Shown here: positions 49,677-61,603 of the stretch, in pieces
Layout: each line of letters starts with the position of its first letter
Position numbering within the stretch: the stretch's first letter is position 1
Assembly (NCBI GenBank): GCA_022457065.1
Contig: JAJGBQ010000005.1
Coordinates: forward strand, 1,302,001 to 1,366,000
Source: Curvularia sp. ZM96
Taxonomy: Eukaryota > Ascomycota > Dothideomycetes > Pleosporales > Pleosporaceae
Reading direction: 5' to 3'
DNA: 64,000 nucleotides
Made by a program: the position numbers and the translations under genes
The notes under the pieces: model-generated
Told to the model about the DNA's origin: nothing
Databases searched by the model: none
Seen by the model: the letters and a program-made list of their open reading frames with translations, nothing else

Positions 49677-50163
49677 TGACTATTCTTTACTCTGCTGAAT
49701 GCTCCATGCGTCTGTGCTGGTTCAGTCACTGAGCCATTTACCTTCTCCAATCACTCCGCCATCTCCGCTTTTCCATGCAAGACCAAGTGTAAAAAAAGTA
49801 CGATAGCGGGTAAAAACGCAATACGCTCAGCCGCATTCCACTATTGGAATCCGGGTAAGCGAACCAAATCGGAGCATATGCTGACAAGATTCCAGGCATG
49901 TGGGTTGTTGGATTGTATGCAGAGCGTGTACCGTGGGGGTTAAGGCAAGAAGATTCTTGCATCCGAGCGCTTCCACCAGCACCACCAACGCTACACACGA
50001 TAGGTAGCCTTTGTGGAAGGAATGGGAAGAGAAGAGGGTCCCGTCCCTGCAAGATTGACCCGATCCAAGTGCTTATGCCGTGCTTAGTCCTAGCCAAGCC
50101 GAAGGGGCACGATATGCTTTGTTCTTTCCCAGTTTAGAAGTTGGGGGTTGAAGAAGAAAAAAG

Positions 50164-50173
50164 TATAAGTATA
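50164..50173 (+). promoter_or_regulatory. TATA box of the small secreted protein gene
   Basis: TATAAGTATA lies about 140 bases before the ATG, followed by a CT/CA-rich leader ending AACAACATG. Confidence 0.5.
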
Positions 50174-50305
50174 CCTTCACATTCTGTACACCCTATCGAT
50201 ATCACAACTCATCAAGCCTTTCTACTTCCTTACCAACATACCTGATACTTCATCTCCTCTCTTACCATTAACAGAATTAAACCTCTGACCATCACAAACA
50301 ACAAC

Positions 50306-50767
50306 ATGTACGCCCTCGCCCTCATCACTGCTTCCCTCGGCCTCGTCAGCGCCTCCCCCATCTCCGCCCGCCAGGCCCCTCGCAACGCCGTGGCCTCAGT
50401 CGACCGCTACGCTGGCGCTGGCTGCACGGGTACCATCTGCAACATTGCTGGCTCGGGCGACTTGTTTTCCGGATGCAATGTCATCCAAGATAACTGTCTG
50501 GCGAGTGTCAGCCTGAACTATGCGAACCAAGGATGCACTGGTATGTCTTCTTTTCTCCTTTCTCTTCTCCTTCCTCAACTTCTGTGTTGAATGGCATGGG
50601 GAAGTTCTACCATTTTGGAAGTTGGTTTTGGCTAACGAGAAGGTGTGCGAATAGTCACTGTCTACGCCGACGACAAGTGCAAGACTGCGGGCTCGGTGGC
50701 GCTCAAGACACCGGGTGTCTGCAGTGCGCTTAAGACTCCCTTCAAGAGTATCTATGTTAAGTGCTAG
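50306..50767 (+). CDS. Small secreted cysteine-rich protein
   Basis: Two exons, 50306-50540 and 50655-50767, give 115 residues. The 114-nt intron has GTATGT and a GCTAAC branch; it splits a Val codon (GCTVTVYADDKC). A signal peptide (MYALALITASLGLVSA) is followed by a short pro-like segment with Arg (ISARQAPR). The mature part has eight Cys (40, 45, 57, 64, 77, 87, 101, 115), enough for four disulfides. Size, secretion, even Cys and the isolated setting in an AT-rich intergenic region fit a candidate effector or antimicrobial-like protein. No homolog or function is recognised. Strong TATA box and leader suggest regulated, possibly high expression. Confidence 0.83.
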
Positions 50768-51199
50768 GGTGCTCTTGTAGACGGAGGATGAGTATCAGGC
50801 GGAGAAAGAGGAGGAAGAGAAAAAAATAGAGTATGGGGGGTTTTCATGGCTGAAGTGATGGATTTACGACTGATGGATGGATTATGACGACTAGATTTTA
50901 TGGTTACGCTCCTTAATTTGTAAATATCATGTCTAGAAAAAAAAGAGTTGGTATTGCAGTGTCAGTTCTCTAATCTGTGGTGGTGAAAGATGATTGGTTG
51001 CTGCTTACACTGCAGTTATCTGACCTTATACATGGGAGAATTATATCTGAGTTTCTGACGCCGTCACTTACCACCTGATGAACATCTGTGTTTTTTGGGT
51101 CTTTTTATGCATCTGGCACACAACGACAAACATGAGTAAAAAGGTCTTTTAAAAATGGGTATCATTAACCAAGCTAGTATTACAATCGAGCCTGGACGT
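50768..51199. other. Intergenic between convergent genes
   Basis: 3' regions of the secreted-protein gene and COG8. AT-rich; nothing else seen. Confidence 0.5.
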
Positions 51200-52648
51200 C
51201 TACCGTGCCGGACTCGTCACTCTATCGACCGGACTGGCCGCCTTGGCCGTGCCCACACCTGACGCCAACAACTCTAGTCTGGAAGCTTGAACACGATGCT
51301 TCTTCATGACATCGACCCACTCTTCCTCCACAGGCTCGTCTTCAGCGCCCTCGTCGAGCTCGGCGCGCAAGTCCTCTTCAAGGAGGGCTATCATGATGCT
51401 AAAATCAGCACCGAGCCTGCCTAGTGACCCAGCACAGTAGAGGACTTGGGTGAGCAGCGAGTCTCTCGCCGAGCGATCCTGCACGTTGGGGAGATACTCG
51501 CGTAGCGTGTCGAATAGCATTTCTATAAGGTGCAGAGGAAACGTAGCCAGAGCAGAAGGGATGGGTTGCAGAGGATTAGACAAGTCAGTGGGCTTCACAG
51601 CTGGCGCTGCAGCGTCTTCGGAACCTGGTGCGGGGAGGGCAGAAGGAAAAATACTTTTGTACATGGATATTATGGCGAAACTTTGTTCGCGAAACACTTC
51701 TAGGTACTTTTTCAGGTACTTTTCAGTTTGCTGACCGGCTGCCCAGCCGTTGTCTGTGGCTTTGGCTGGCTTGTTTATACGCTTCGAGGTTTCTTGGTCT
51801 GCCAGGTCGCGGAGAGGGGACAGGGCTTCGAGCATGGACTCGAGGCATACTAGCCTACATACAAGGAAGAGGGCGCCCAGTGTGCCCTCGCCACTGCCAA
51901 TAGCGGCATTCTTCGTGGACCACGATTCGTCTAATTCAGGGGCAACGCGACGGAGCCAGCCAATGGTTCGCATTGCGCCAGCTAGCTTGATTCCCTGTGT
52001 CTGGAGAGAGCTGATGAGGTTGGTGGTCATGGTCTTCATCTCTTGCTCGGCCTGGGCTGTGAGCGAGGAAACGAGGGGCGAGTTAGGATAGAGGGTATGC
52101 AGGCGCTTGATGTGGGCATGGAGATCTAGGGCTGAGGCATAGTTGGCGTTGGCTGTGGCCGTGGACGAGGCTGCTTGAGCGGCGGCTGTGGAGGAGCTTA
52201 TGGCCGACGAGAGGAGAGTTGGGAGGTCGAGTACATCGGACACGCGGTCAATGTTCCGCGACAGCAGCATGGCCTTTCTCCGGCGGTCCAGTATCGCATT
52301 CTCTGCGCCTCTGCTGTACTTGTCCGAGAAGTGCTGAGCTGCCGTCTCCAGTCGCGGGAGCTCGTCGTGGACGGTTGATGCATCGTGGCCTATATGCGGA
52401 AGTGTGTCGCGGAGATGCAGCAGGTGGTCCGCTGAGGATATGATTTGCTTGTGGGATCTTTTGGAGAGGGCTTGCAGGGAGCGTAGGACGGACTGGGAGT
52501 TCTGGGAAAGCGACTGCTGCTCGGACGAGGTGAGGTCTGCTAAGGGCAGTGTTGTGAGGCGGGCGAGGTATGCATTGGTGGCGGCGTCATTGGGCGGCGG
52601 ACGGGTGTCAAAGTACGGCGTGAGCAGCTCGTAGAGGGCCTCAGCCAT
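51200..52648 (-). CDS. COG8: Conserved oligomeric Golgi complex subunit 8 (Dor1 family)
   Basis: Subunit of the COG tethering complex for retrograde vesicles at the Golgi. Single exon; the start at 52648 (MAEALYELLTPYFD) is chosen because upstream codons to 52750 code an unlikely leader, giving 482 residues. The protein is all-helical. Family features: the early helical stretch LTSSEQQSLSQNSQSVLRSL, the SRNIDRVSDVLDLPTLL segment, the ALDLHAHIKRLHTLYPNSPLV segment and AGAMRTIGWLRRVAPEL. No membrane helix. Divergent to the E2 enzyme gene. Confidence 0.8.
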   Translation of the reverse strand: MAEALYELLTPYFDTRPPPNDAATNAYLARLTTLPLADLTSSEQQSLSQNSQSVLRSLQALSKRSHKQIISSADHLLHLRDTLPHIGHDASTVHDELPRLETAAQHFSDKYSRGAENAILDRRRKAMLLSRNIDRVSDVLDLPTLLSSAISSSTAAAQAASSTATANANYASALDLHAHIKRLHTLYPNSPLVSSLTAQAEQEMKTMTTNLISSLQTQGIKLAGAMRTIGWLRRVAPELDESWSTKNAAIGSGEGTLGALFLVCRLVCLESMLEALSPLRDLADQETSKRINKPAKATDNGWAAGQQTEKYLKKYLEVFREQSFAIISMYKSIFPSALPAPGSEDAAAPAVKPTDLSNPLQPIPSALATFPLHLIEMLFDTLREYLPNVQDRSARDSLLTQVLYCAGSLGRLGADFSIMIALLEEDLRAELDEGAEDEPVEEEWVDVMKKHRVQASRLELLASGVGTAKAASPVDRVTSPAR

Positions 52649-53085
52649 TGTGCTGTCTTCCTCGCCGCGTAATGCGTCGTGGAGGAGTAAAGTACCAACG
52701 GCGGGCGGTGACGTGCAGCAGGCACCCCTGCTTGCTGTCACGCCTAGCACAACTTCACATGTGAGGTGGGCCTTTGGCCTGCGCCGGCTTGATCATGGAC
52801 CGCCGCTCGCACACTCGCAATTCTGACATCGCCGCCCACGACGCCAACCACCAGCAACAGACCGGCATTGTCGAGCGTTTTCTCTGCCACCTGTTCCAGG
52901 ACCGGTTCCTCACCCGCGGCAGCCCTGCCGGCAACCAGGCCCCACCTATTTCGCCGCATTCCATACCGCCGAACAATCTCGTGCCCTTCTTCAGCGCCGC
53001 CAGTTTGCTCCCACCACCATCCCAACCCTCAAGGGCCAGCGCAGAACGAGCTGCTCACTCGCCGCCTCGCCCCTCGTTCCCCCAA
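52649..53085. promoter_or_regulatory. Divergent promoter of COG8 and the UBE2O-like gene
   Basis: 437 bases between the chosen start codons. An in-frame ATG at 52795 could extend the E2 protein by 97 residues, shrinking this to 146 bases. Confidence 0.4.
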
Positions 53086-55965
53086 ATGCAAAGCGCCCAG
53101 CATGTCGTCTTCTGCGTCGAGGACACGGTCGGGCTCATCGACGACAAATACGGCGTCGGCATCGTAGAGCGCTCCTTTGGCGACGTCGACTCCCACGAGC
53201 CCCGCCCCCAGCGCGACTACCCCGACGACATCGAGCGCCATCCAGACATCCCCTTGGACCAGTTTACCAGGTTTATGAAGGATGGCATCCCCCCGCGCGG
53301 GACCGTGCTAGTCTCGTGGCAGACGCAATACAAGACGGAGCTGATTCCAGAGGCCAAACTGCAACTGTTGGACCGCGCACTGTACGTGGGCGATGTCGTC
53401 AAGCGCAAGGCCGAGGACCACATGAGTGGCACTGTCATCGGCACGCAGGCAGTCTGCACCCTCTTCCCCGCCACTCTCTTCAATGGCGGTCAGATCGCCC
53501 AGGCTGTTACCGACGACCACTCGGTCCGCAACGTCCCCGCTGACGAGCTGATCAACGTGCACGAGTTTGTCGAGGGTGCTATCGTCGTCTACGGCGACTG
53601 GGTTGGGCGCGTGGAAAATGTCTATGAGGAGGTCGCCATCAGACTTCCCAACAACTCAGTTGTCGTGGTCGAGGATCCTGCCGAGTTAATCCAGGACGGC
53701 ACCATCATCGACCGGCTCAGTGTGGGTGACATGGTCAAGACGAAAAAGGGAAATCTGCGGAGAGGCCGTTGGCGGTTTGGCGCATACGACCCCAGCGTGC
53801 CCCCCACGGGCATGGTGGTTGAGACAAGAGCCACTGAAATCGATGTGCAGTGGCTTGCCCGAAGTATCGGTTCCCGCAATCGCGCTTTCAGCCTCGAAGA
53901 ACCCCCCGTCACCCTTGGTCGCGACGAGTTCGAGAGCCCCCGCTTCTACAAGTACGATGCATCAGGTGGCACTGCTACCACGCTGCCTTTGTCTGAGAAT
54001 GGCATTGACAAATCGTACCATGTTGCTGATGTGGCTGTGGGCGACCGTGTTCGCTTCAAGGATGTTGCTGGCGCCGCGGTCAAGTACGACGGCACCCATA
54101 CATTACCCAATGGCTATCCTCAAGGCAAGGTGACACGGGTACCGCGAACAGACTCTCTAGGATATGATCTCAACGTTTATCTGGTTACGCAGACTCATAG
54201 CCAAGTCACTGTGCAATGGCAGGACTTATCAATAACAAACGATCTCAGCTCTGCCCTGTTGCCAGACCCCAACGTGGACGACGATGATGAGGTATGGCCA
54301 GGAGAGCTCATCTTTTCGAAAGAGGTCCGTGACAAGGATTCTTCAGACGCGGACACGAAAAAGCCTGCCAAAGTCGGCATTGTCCAAACTGTCAAAGGCC
54401 GAGATCGAATAGCGACTGTGCGATGGTTCAAAAACCCTTGGGTAGAGTTCTTTGACAACGATCTGCTTCCGCCATGCTCTACGGGCGAGCTTAACGAGGC
54501 CATTGAAGACGTCAGCCTATATGACATCTACTCTTTACAAGCGCTTACCCGACGGCGTGGTGATTTCGTCATTCTGGATCCGGAAAGAATTGAAGGAGTC
54601 CAAACATCGCTCAATGTTACCGGTCCCAATTGGTTTGGCGAGGTCATAGATCTAGGCTTGGACGGCAAGCTAACTGTCCGTCTTGGCGCAGCCAAGCCGG
54701 TAGTTGATGTCAAAGTCCCTTATGAGTGTGCTTTTCTTGCTTACAGTAGTGACATGGATGATGATATTGGCAACTTTGGGGAAATGGGCAGTGAATTCCT
54801 TGCTGCCTCGGATGAAGAAGACGACTCTGATGACTTCGACTCGGCGTCCTTCAACGAGATGTGGATTGAATACGAGGGCATGGAAGGAGAGCCGCCCGTT
54901 GGGGATGAGAGCGACTGGTCAACTGAGGAAGAAGACGATGAGGACGATGATGATGTGCACGGGGATGATGATTCAATGCCAGACGTTACTGATACTACAA
55001 AGGAAGGCGTCGATACTACGAAGACTACGCCTGAAATCAAGTCACCTTTGACAAAAGAAGCAAAGCCAGACTCACAGCCAGAACCAGAGGTTGAGGATAC
55101 ACCGATGGATCAGGAAAACACAGAGTCTGCTACGAAAGGACCAGCGTCCTTTGTTATTCTCGATACACCCCCGCCATCGTCACATCGCTACATATCCCAG
55201 TCTTCAGCGACGTCGTCTGCTTTTATGCGCCGTATCGCAAAAGAGCATAAGATTCTCCGCAGCTCGTTGCCGCCTGGAATCTACGTCCGTACCTGGGAGT
55301 CACGCCTGGACCTTTTGCGTGTGCTCATGGTTGGTCCTAACGACACGCCCTATGAGTTTGCTCCATTTGTCATCGACTTTCACCTCGGTTCTTCATACCC
55401 ACAACAAGCACCCGAAGCTTTTTTCCACAGCTGGACCAATGGCAACGGACCAGTCAATCCCAATCTGTATGAAGATGGTAAGATTTGCTTAAGCCTGCTG
55501 GGAACATGGCATACAGACGAGAGAAACGAGAGCTGGAGCCCTGCAAAGAGTACGTTGCTACAGGTCTTGGTTTCGCTCATGGGTCTTGTGCTGGTAAAGG
55601 AACCGTACTACAACGAAGCTGGATACGATGTCCATCGCAAAGCACCAGAGACAAAGCTCAGCAGTGCATTGTACACGGAGCGGGCGTACTTCCGTGCCAG
55701 AGCTTTCATACATCATGCACTAACTCATGACGTGGAGCCTTTCAAGCAGGAACTGGAGTATCTGTACCTCAGCCAAGAGGATGATGCACCAAGATTGCTC
55801 GACAAGGCGATTGCCGCCGCCAAAGATATCGTAGAGCGCAGTGAAGACACAAGTGAAGAGGGAGAGCGAGATGGTCTACGTAAGATCAGTCTCGGCGCTC
55901 TGGTCATGCTCAAAAGGCAAATCGAGAAGTTGGATGAGCTGAAGAAGTCACGCATGGGAACATAA
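53086..55965 (+). CDS. UBE2O-like ubiquitin-conjugating enzyme (E2/E3 hybrid)
   Basis: Large E2 of the UBE2O type, which in animals both carries and directs ubiquitin. Single exon of 959 residues from the ATG at 53086 ([15 protein letters not shown]); the family starts close to this point, and the low-complexity upstream frame from 52795 is less likely coding. The N-terminal 600 residues contain repeated SH3-like blocks ([35 protein letters not shown]). An acidic Asp/Glu stretch follows (about residues 560-660). The UBC fold begins near residue 720 ([11 protein letters not shown]) with the HPN-region counterpart [18 protein letters not shown], whose Cys801 is the expected catalytic residue. 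A helical C-terminus completes it. Likely cytosolic and nuclear. Confidence 0.87.
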   Translation: MQSAQHVVFCVEDTVGLIDDKYGVGIVERSFGDVDSHEPRPQRDYPDDIERHPDIPLDQFTRFMKDGIPPRGTVLVSWQTQYKTELIPEAKLQLLDRALYVGDVVKRKAEDHMSGTVIGTQAVCTLFPATLFNGGQIAQAVTDDHSVRNVPADELINVHEFVEGAIVVYGDWVGRVENVYEEVAIRLPNNSVVVVEDPAELIQDGTIIDRLSVGDMVKTKKGNLRRGRWRFGAYDPSVPPTGMVVETRATEIDVQWLARSIGSRNRAFSLEEPPVTLGRDEFESPRFYKYDASGGTATTLPLSENGIDKSYHVADVAVGDRVRFKDVAGAAVKYDGTHTLPNGYPQGKVTRVPRTDSLGYDLNVYLVTQTHSQVTVQWQDLSITNDLSSALLPDPNVDDDDEVWPGELIFSKEVRDKDSSDADTKKPAKVGIVQTVKGRDRIATVRWFKNPWVEFFDNDLLPPCSTGELNEAIEDVSLYDIYSLQALTRRRGDFVILDPERIEGVQTSLNVTGPNWFGEVIDLGLDGKLTVRLGAAKPVVDVKVPYECAFLAYSSDMDDDIGNFGEMGSEFLAASDEEDDSDDFDSASFNEMWIEYEGMEGEPPVGDESDWSTEEEDDEDDDDVHGDDDSMPDVTDTTKEGVDTTKTTPEIKSPLTKEAKPDSQPEPEVEDTPMDQENTESATKGPASFVILDTPPPSSHRYISQSSATSSAFMRRIAKEHKILRSSLPPGIYVRTWESRLDLLRVLMVGPNDTPYEFAPFVIDFHLGSSYPQQAPEAFFHSWTNGNGPVNPNLYEDGKICLSLLGTWHTDERNESWSPAKSTLLQVLVSLMGLVLVKEPYYNEAGYDVHRKAPETKLSSALYTERAYFRARAFIHHALTHDVEPFKQELEYLYLSQEDDAPRLLDKAIAAAKDIVERSEDTSEEGERDGLRKISLGALVMLKRQIEKLDELKKSRMGT

Positions 55966-56665
55966 ATTAAGAGAAGAAGAGACAAAAAAGGCACACTGCA
56001 TATGTAGTATAGCTAAATGACGTGAAATGAGGAGATGTGTTTTTTACATCCGGGATCTATGGTATACCCCCTCCGCACCGCCGGACAGAGCAGATTAGTA
56101 GAGAGAAAAGAGACAAAAAAGTACAATATCTCTTCAAAGTGTACGTGTGCATATTTATCATGGCTTGAAGGTAAATTCCAACTGTATATGATGAAGGTTC
56201 GACATGACTCGCTTTTACGCTTTGCGATTGCATTCAACTTCTTCCATGCCCATGTTACACTCAGAACTACATTGAGTGGTCATATTCAGGTACCTGCACA
56301 TACTTTCCGAATGTGCAGGTATTGTCGCATGAAAGGGCGCATAGTGGCCGTCCTACTTCTACGGTCGTGACATCGCGACTAGATCCATGTCATGCCATCC
56401 CGATCTCATTTTCTGGCAGCACTTTTCCGCCGCAATCTTTCAGCTTCGTGAAAGCAAAGGTTCCGTTCGTCAATATGGAGATCATGCAACGACCGATAAA
56501 CCAAGCATTGTTCGCCCAGATGCCGCTGAGATCTTGCGATGCAGATCCGAAAAATGCCTTTCTTAATCACGGGTAGTGGAATCATGTCGGTGGCTTAAAA
56601 GCGCATCTCATTTTACTGGAAATTGAGAAACCGTATCCTCTTTACCTTGACACTAACAATCCCGC
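55966..56665. other. Intergenic between convergent genes
   Basis: 3' regions of the E2 gene and the C2H2 regulator. AT-rich, no gene seen. Confidence 0.5.
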
Positions 56666-59336
56666 TCAACCCGATTCTAGCATATCTGCATAAAGATTCA
56701 GCGCGCTCCCAATCACATCCACGATAGCCCAAGTCTGCGATCCCTTGAAAATCATAGCCCACACTCTAAGCACCCCCGCGCTGAGCTGCCTCATAAAGTT
56801 TGGCGAATTGGGTATAACATCCGGTGATAGAGCGAACTCCGTCTCATCCAGCATGCTTTTTACAATGCCAACGATGCGGTTCTCGTCTTCGGTAATTGGA
56901 GGGTCGGGGGTTGGTATTGAAAGGGCTTCGAGCCATTTGCTCATGAGATATGCGCATTCAAGTGTACACAAGGAATGTTGGATGCTCCAGATGAAAGATT
57001 GTGTCTTTGCGACAAGGCGATAGCCGATTTTGATTGGGATAGAGAGAGCATGGGCTGAATGTAGCACTGCTCTGGTGATCTTGGGAGAACGTCTGATGGT
57101 CGGTCCGGCACGAAAGGCATTCGCAATCAGGACTGGGTCCCTTGTTTCCAGTGCCCGGCCTGCTGTATCTACGTATAGACGTATGTACGCCAGTCGGAGA
57201 AGGGCCGTTGAATTGAAAGCAACAGGGCCGTTTTCGTTCATAGGATCGAGTGAAGATTCGGGGTTTTGTCGCCATCCTATCTGCCAGTTTCGCAGCGCAT
57301 TCTCGAGTGATATGACGTCTTCTGTGCTAAGATCACCAGGGCCCTCAAACCGACAGCGTGCCACCTGGCGAAGGAAGAAGATGTGTTGTATCAAGGCATG
57401 AATAAGAGCATAGTTTCCGGAAGAGGAATTCACCTCTGTGACGTCCCGGCCTTGTTTGGTGAACAACCGCTTCCAAGCGTCTTGGAACAATACTTCTGGA
57501 GCTTCTTTCCTACGGGCCTCTCTCCACAACGCCTCGGTAGGTGCTCTGAACTCAGCTGCGCTACACGGTAAGGGAAGTTTGACTTCGCTTGTCAACATAA
57601 AAGGCGGAATGTTGTATACGATACAGTGTAAATTCGAAAAGCCGTAGACGATAAACTTGGTTCTTTTTACAGTTTCGCGTCGGATCCAATCGGTCCAGGA
57701 TATGTTAGTTTGGAGGGGCTCTATCTCGAGCCCATCGTCACGAACGAGTGTGGCTAAGATGCTTTGGATAGCCAATGCTTCCCTCAATATTTCTTTGTGT
57801 TTGGCCCAGGTAGATAACGCCATGAGCAACAGGAGGGCCTGTGCCGTCTGCATGAGATCTTCTCCAGAAGCAGTGGTGTCTTCAGATGGCAGTCCTAGCG
57901 GACCAGTGACCGAATTTCTGGTCCCAGGACTGTGGGAACTGGACCCGTTTTCGAAATTTTGCGGTGATGAGCTGCTTGATGGCGAATGACATTGGAGCTT
58001 CACTAGACGTGTGTCTCGTCTCCTGATTCGTTCTATTGCAATCGCCTTGCTGACATTGAACAGCTTTACTCCCTTTTCACCCTCAAAGGTATACTGTGCA
58101 CCAACTGCAGCTAATGCCAACAGGAGCTCAATCGAACAGTTGTTCACGGACATGCTGGGTATGTGAAGGAATGGCATGTGTTCATGAAAGCCGTTGATGT
58201 ACGCAGCAAGATATCTGCATAAAGCCAGCCGCGTTGGCAGAACAAAGTCAGCAGGTATAACAGAAGAAAACTGTGTGAGCATCTCGACCATTTTTTGACG
58301 ATCCCCATGTGATATATCTGCGAGTGGCCTTTTGCATGTGGACAACTCCTGCATAGGATCATCTGGTTGCAGGGAAGGAAACCGGGACCCAAATCGTGAG
58401 AGCGAGAGTGGCTCATCTGATTGGGTTTGTCGCCAGCCAGTAACCGGTGCTGTTGTCTTACTGGGATCAGGCATCATTCGTTGGTCGTAGCCAAGCGAGT
58501 CTGGCGAAAAGAATGGCATGGGTTGTTCAGTGTTGATCAGTGATGAAAAGTGGTATGAGTCCAGCGGCTCACTATCCATGAATACAGCAAGACTGTCCAG
58601 TGAATTTGGTAACCCAGATCCGTAGAACTGGGTTGAGGGTTCAGCTGGCATTGTTGTATGATGATCTTCTACTGTTGCAGCGATGGTATCGGGTTGGGAA
58701 GGCATAGGTGTCGGCATCGCGTGAGCGGCTCGATCTTCCATGTTGCCGTGAAGCGCCTGGTACTCGGCAGCCATCGATAGTGCTGTCAAAGAGTATCCGC
58801 TATGCTGCCCAAACGTCATGGACGCATGCGACCTGGAAGATTGGTGCTGAGACGCTTGCACATCCATGACGGCAGGCGAGGACATCATACTGGGAATCTC
58901 TGGGACCGGACGTCCAGAATCGAAACTCGATCGCATGCGTTTGTACGGGCGAGGCTCCGGAGGCGAGTAGACACTGTCTACGGGAGTTTGAGAATGATCT
59001 TGCTGATTATCCTGCCCTTTGCGATGCGTGAGCCGCTCATGGCGAACAAGCAGATCGCTTTGACCCAATATAAGCCATCGGACTGTGAAAAGAGAACATC
59101 CCGTACCTTCTTGTGAATGAATAATTGCATTCTGAGCAGCTGAAAGGTTTCACGCCGCTGTCTTGAAACAAGTCAGAAAAGTCATGATCCGATTCAACCA
59201 ACTTACGAATACGCTCATGTCGCTGCAAGTGCTCTAGTCTAGCGAAAGCACGCTGGCAGTGTGGACATTGAAAACGCTTCTCTTTCTTCCCGGGCTGAGC
59301 TTGTGTCACTTGCGCTTCGCCAAGAGCGGCTTCCAT
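56666..59336 (-). CDS. C2H2 zinc-finger regulator with fungal transcription-factor domain
   Basis: Three minus-strand exons, 59207-59336, 59107-59161 and 56666-59057, give 858 residues; introns are 45 and 49 nt (GTAAGT and GTACGG donors). Splicing assembles two complete C2H2 fingers at residues 24-44 (CPHC...HLQRHERIH) and 52-74 (CSEC...RHERLTH), with linker SGVKPF. A long Ser/Pro-rich stretch follows. The fungal-specific transcription-factor domain is in the C-terminal half (LAAYINGFHEHMPFLHIPS, LLLALAAVGAQYTFEGEKG). Without splicing the open frame from 59068 lacks the fingers. A nuclear regulator of nearby catabolic genes is plausible because a decarboxylase-like, a dehydrogenase and a lactonase gene follow within 4 kb. 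Confidence 0.88.
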
Positions 59337-59809
59337 GAAGAGCCAATGATGATTTTGCGGTCCAAACAGGACAGATTTGCGATTGGTTCAGTGGCGGTTC
59401 CCCAGTTGTCGGAATAGTATCACGAATCTGCGTGGGATTTGGAGATGTTGGGAGAATGTGTGACACAGTCAGATGCGGATTGCAGCAGTGTGGGGAAGAG
59501 ATGGAGCGCGGAGATCAGCCGGTTGAGAATGCGGGGTGCTGAGAGAGGCAACAAAGCCACCAATCAATCTCGGGAGGCAAGTGCGCCGAGCTTAGTTCAT
59601 CCATTACGACACCAAGAGCTAAGTTTTGCGAGAGGCTGACATTGTGACAATCAGGGGTAGAGGTGATGGCAATAATGAGCGTTGCTCGTTACTACCACTG
59701 GTGTCTTGAGGCCATACCTATGCCTGCACCCCGGACCGGATAAACTCCTAAGTTTATATCCCTAGCCATCCAGTAAGACCGAACCCGTTCCACACCATAA
59801 TGGGGTTTC
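59337..59809. other. Intergenic, C2H2 regulator promoter
   Basis: 472 bases between the regulator start and the stop of the CMD-like gene, both minus strand. No gene seen. Confidence 0.5.
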
Positions 59810-60262
59810 TTATGCCCTGTCACTTCTGTTGCCCAACTCCCGCGCCATTTCGCCCTTCTCAGCCATCTCATTCAAAACTCTTTCGGCTGTCTTCATTGCG
59901 TCTACGCCAGCTGGCACACCGCAGTATGTTGTCGCGTGGATAATGGCCTCGCGGATTTCGAGTTCAGAGAGCCCGTTGTTCCTTGCTCCTCGGATGTGGA
60001 CGGCCAGCTCAGGGGCACGATTGAGCGCCATAAGCATGCCAATATTGATCAGACTTCTCTGCTTCTTGTCGAGGCCTGGACGGGTCCACGCGTAACCCCA
60101 GCACATCTCCGTGACGAGTTCCTGCCCGGCTCTGGAAAATTCCGTCGAGCCATTCTCAAGTGCTCGGTTGACGTACTCGTCTCCCACAACACTTCGTCTC
60201 ATCTTCAACCCTTCCTCGAAGAGATGTTTGTGTAGTTCATCGTACTTGGGGTCGGTCGACAT
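59810..60262 (-). CDS. Carboxymuconolactone-decarboxylase-like protein
   Basis: Single exon, 150 residues from the ATG at 60262 ([11 protein letters not shown]). An ATG at 60388 would add 42 residues of unlike composition. The sequence follows the CMD alpha-helical fold: [30 protein letters not shown], then [31 protein letters not shown]. This is the 4-carboxymuconolactone decarboxylase type rather than the AhpD peroxidase type, since no CxxC pair is seen. Role: lactone decarboxylation in aromatic catabolism, or a related reaction. It sits between a regulator and a dehydrogenase gene on the same strand. Confidence 0.87.
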   Translation of the reverse strand: MSTDPKYDELHKHLFEEGLKMRRSVVGDEYVNRALENGSTEFSRAGQELVTEMCWGYAWTRPGLDKKQRSLINIGMLMALNRAPELAVHIRGARNNGLSELEIREAIIHATTYCGVPAGVDAMKTAERVLNEMAEKGEMARELGNRSDRA

Positions 60263-60588
60263 GGTTGATGCTTGGCGATGACGCGAGTGATGGCTTTGTA
60301 AGGTAGGCTTTGCGAAGTTGGTTTTCTGCCGTGATAATCTTTCGGGTGGGAAAGGTCGCTGGAAAAGTTGGTGCAGTGGGACGAACATGTGTTGGCATCA
60401 TTGTATCACTTATCGTACAGAGATCGAGTGACGCTGGTCTCGGCCCTTACCCCAAACTTCCCCAAGTTCCCCCAACGTCGCTATGGAACACCAACATAAC
60501 TAACCACAGAGAATCAATTGATCATACTTGCTCGGCCAAGCACCACACACGCACACGGAAGATGGGATTCCAATACAATAGCTCCCAT
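60263..60588. promoter_or_regulatory. CMD-like gene promoter with CCCCAA repeats
   Basis: 326 bases between the CMD-like start and the stop of the dehydrogenase. At 60449-60477 three near-repeats of CCCCAA stand in tandem, with an exact TTCCCCAA at 60458-60465. The 8-mer recurs, inverted, beyond the lactonase gene. Confidence 0.35.
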
Positions 60589-61603
60589 TTATGTGCCATT
60601 CGACTTAGCCTGCCAGTCTTCCTGCCCGCCAAGATAGCGATAAACTACACGAGAGTCCAAATCTTTGCAACGTGGGTCCTTTGCCGCTCCATCATAGGTC
60701 TTCAGACCAATTTCTCCCAGCACATTTTGCGAACCTACCCTCTTCGCCATATCCACTGCCAGTCCAAAGTCCTTGCGCATTAGCTGTACCTTGAAGCCCT
60801 GCTTCCATCCTCCTGAAGATGGAGCGTCTGGATAAACGTGAGGTACGGGACAGAACTTGTCGCATATAGCGTTCTGGGCTGTACCTGCAGCATATACCTT
60901 GGCCAATGTACGAGGGTCTAAACCGCTCCGCATACCCATATCAAAAGCTTCAGAGCAAGCTATTGCGATTATGCCAGACAGATAGTTGTTGGAAAGTTTT
61001 GCCGCGAGCCCAAGCGATGGCCCTCCACAAGGTATCACCTGTCCACCCATGAGACCCATCAAATACGTGAGGCGCCCTATGTTTGGATCTGACTCTGCAC
61101 AGCCCAGGAAGAAAGCAATTGTGCCCTTGATTGCACCCACCACACCACCACTCACTGGAGCATCATAGAAAGCCGCCGACTGAAATTGGTTAACACGGTC
61201 CTTTACTTCTAGACTCGTCGCCGTGTCTATTGTTGAACAATCGATGAGAAGTTTGTTTGATATGTCTGTACTGCACACGCCGTGGTCGGGGTCGAGATAT
61301 ACAGACCGCACGTGTGCGCCTTCAGGTACCATTGTAACAATTGTGTCCTGCTCATTGGTCAGTGACAGTTGCGCAAGTTCCAAATTTACGTACAGCTTGC
61401 ACTACAACATCTTTCGCGCTCTTTCCTTTCAGCACCCTATTGGGAAACTTGGCACACACGTCATCTACCGTTCGTTCAACGACGTCATAAACCCATATAC
61501 GCGAGTCCTCTGGTAGCTTTGTTGCCAAATGGTACAGCATTGGTTCTCCCATGGCGCCCAAGCCAATGAAACCGAGTTTTTTGAATTCGTATGATTGCGA
61601 CAT
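60589..61603 (-). CDS. 3-hydroxyisobutyrate-dehydrogenase-like oxidoreductase
   Basis: Beta-hydroxyacid dehydrogenase family. Two minus-strand exons, 61394-61603 and 60589-61347, give 322 residues; the 46-nt intron has GTACGT and a CTGACCAATGAGCAG end. An acceptor three bases earlier would add one Gln. The NAD-binding motif is GFIGLGAMG (residues 11-19), then IDCSTID, the substrate motif DAPVSGGVVGA and the catalytic Lys in AAKLSNNYL (near residue 182). The C-terminus lacks a peroxisome or export signal. In the family the substrate is 3-hydroxyisobutyrate or a similar 3-hydroxyacid. It shares a strand and close spacing with the CMD-like gene. Confidence 0.88.

Larger units (their letters stand above)
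48131..50305. other. Intergenic, 2.2 kb
   Basis: AT-rich, with the promoter of the small secreted protein at its 3' end. One Cys-rich open frame on the minus strand (49287-49676) is listed separately. Nothing else is supportable. Confidence 0.45.
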
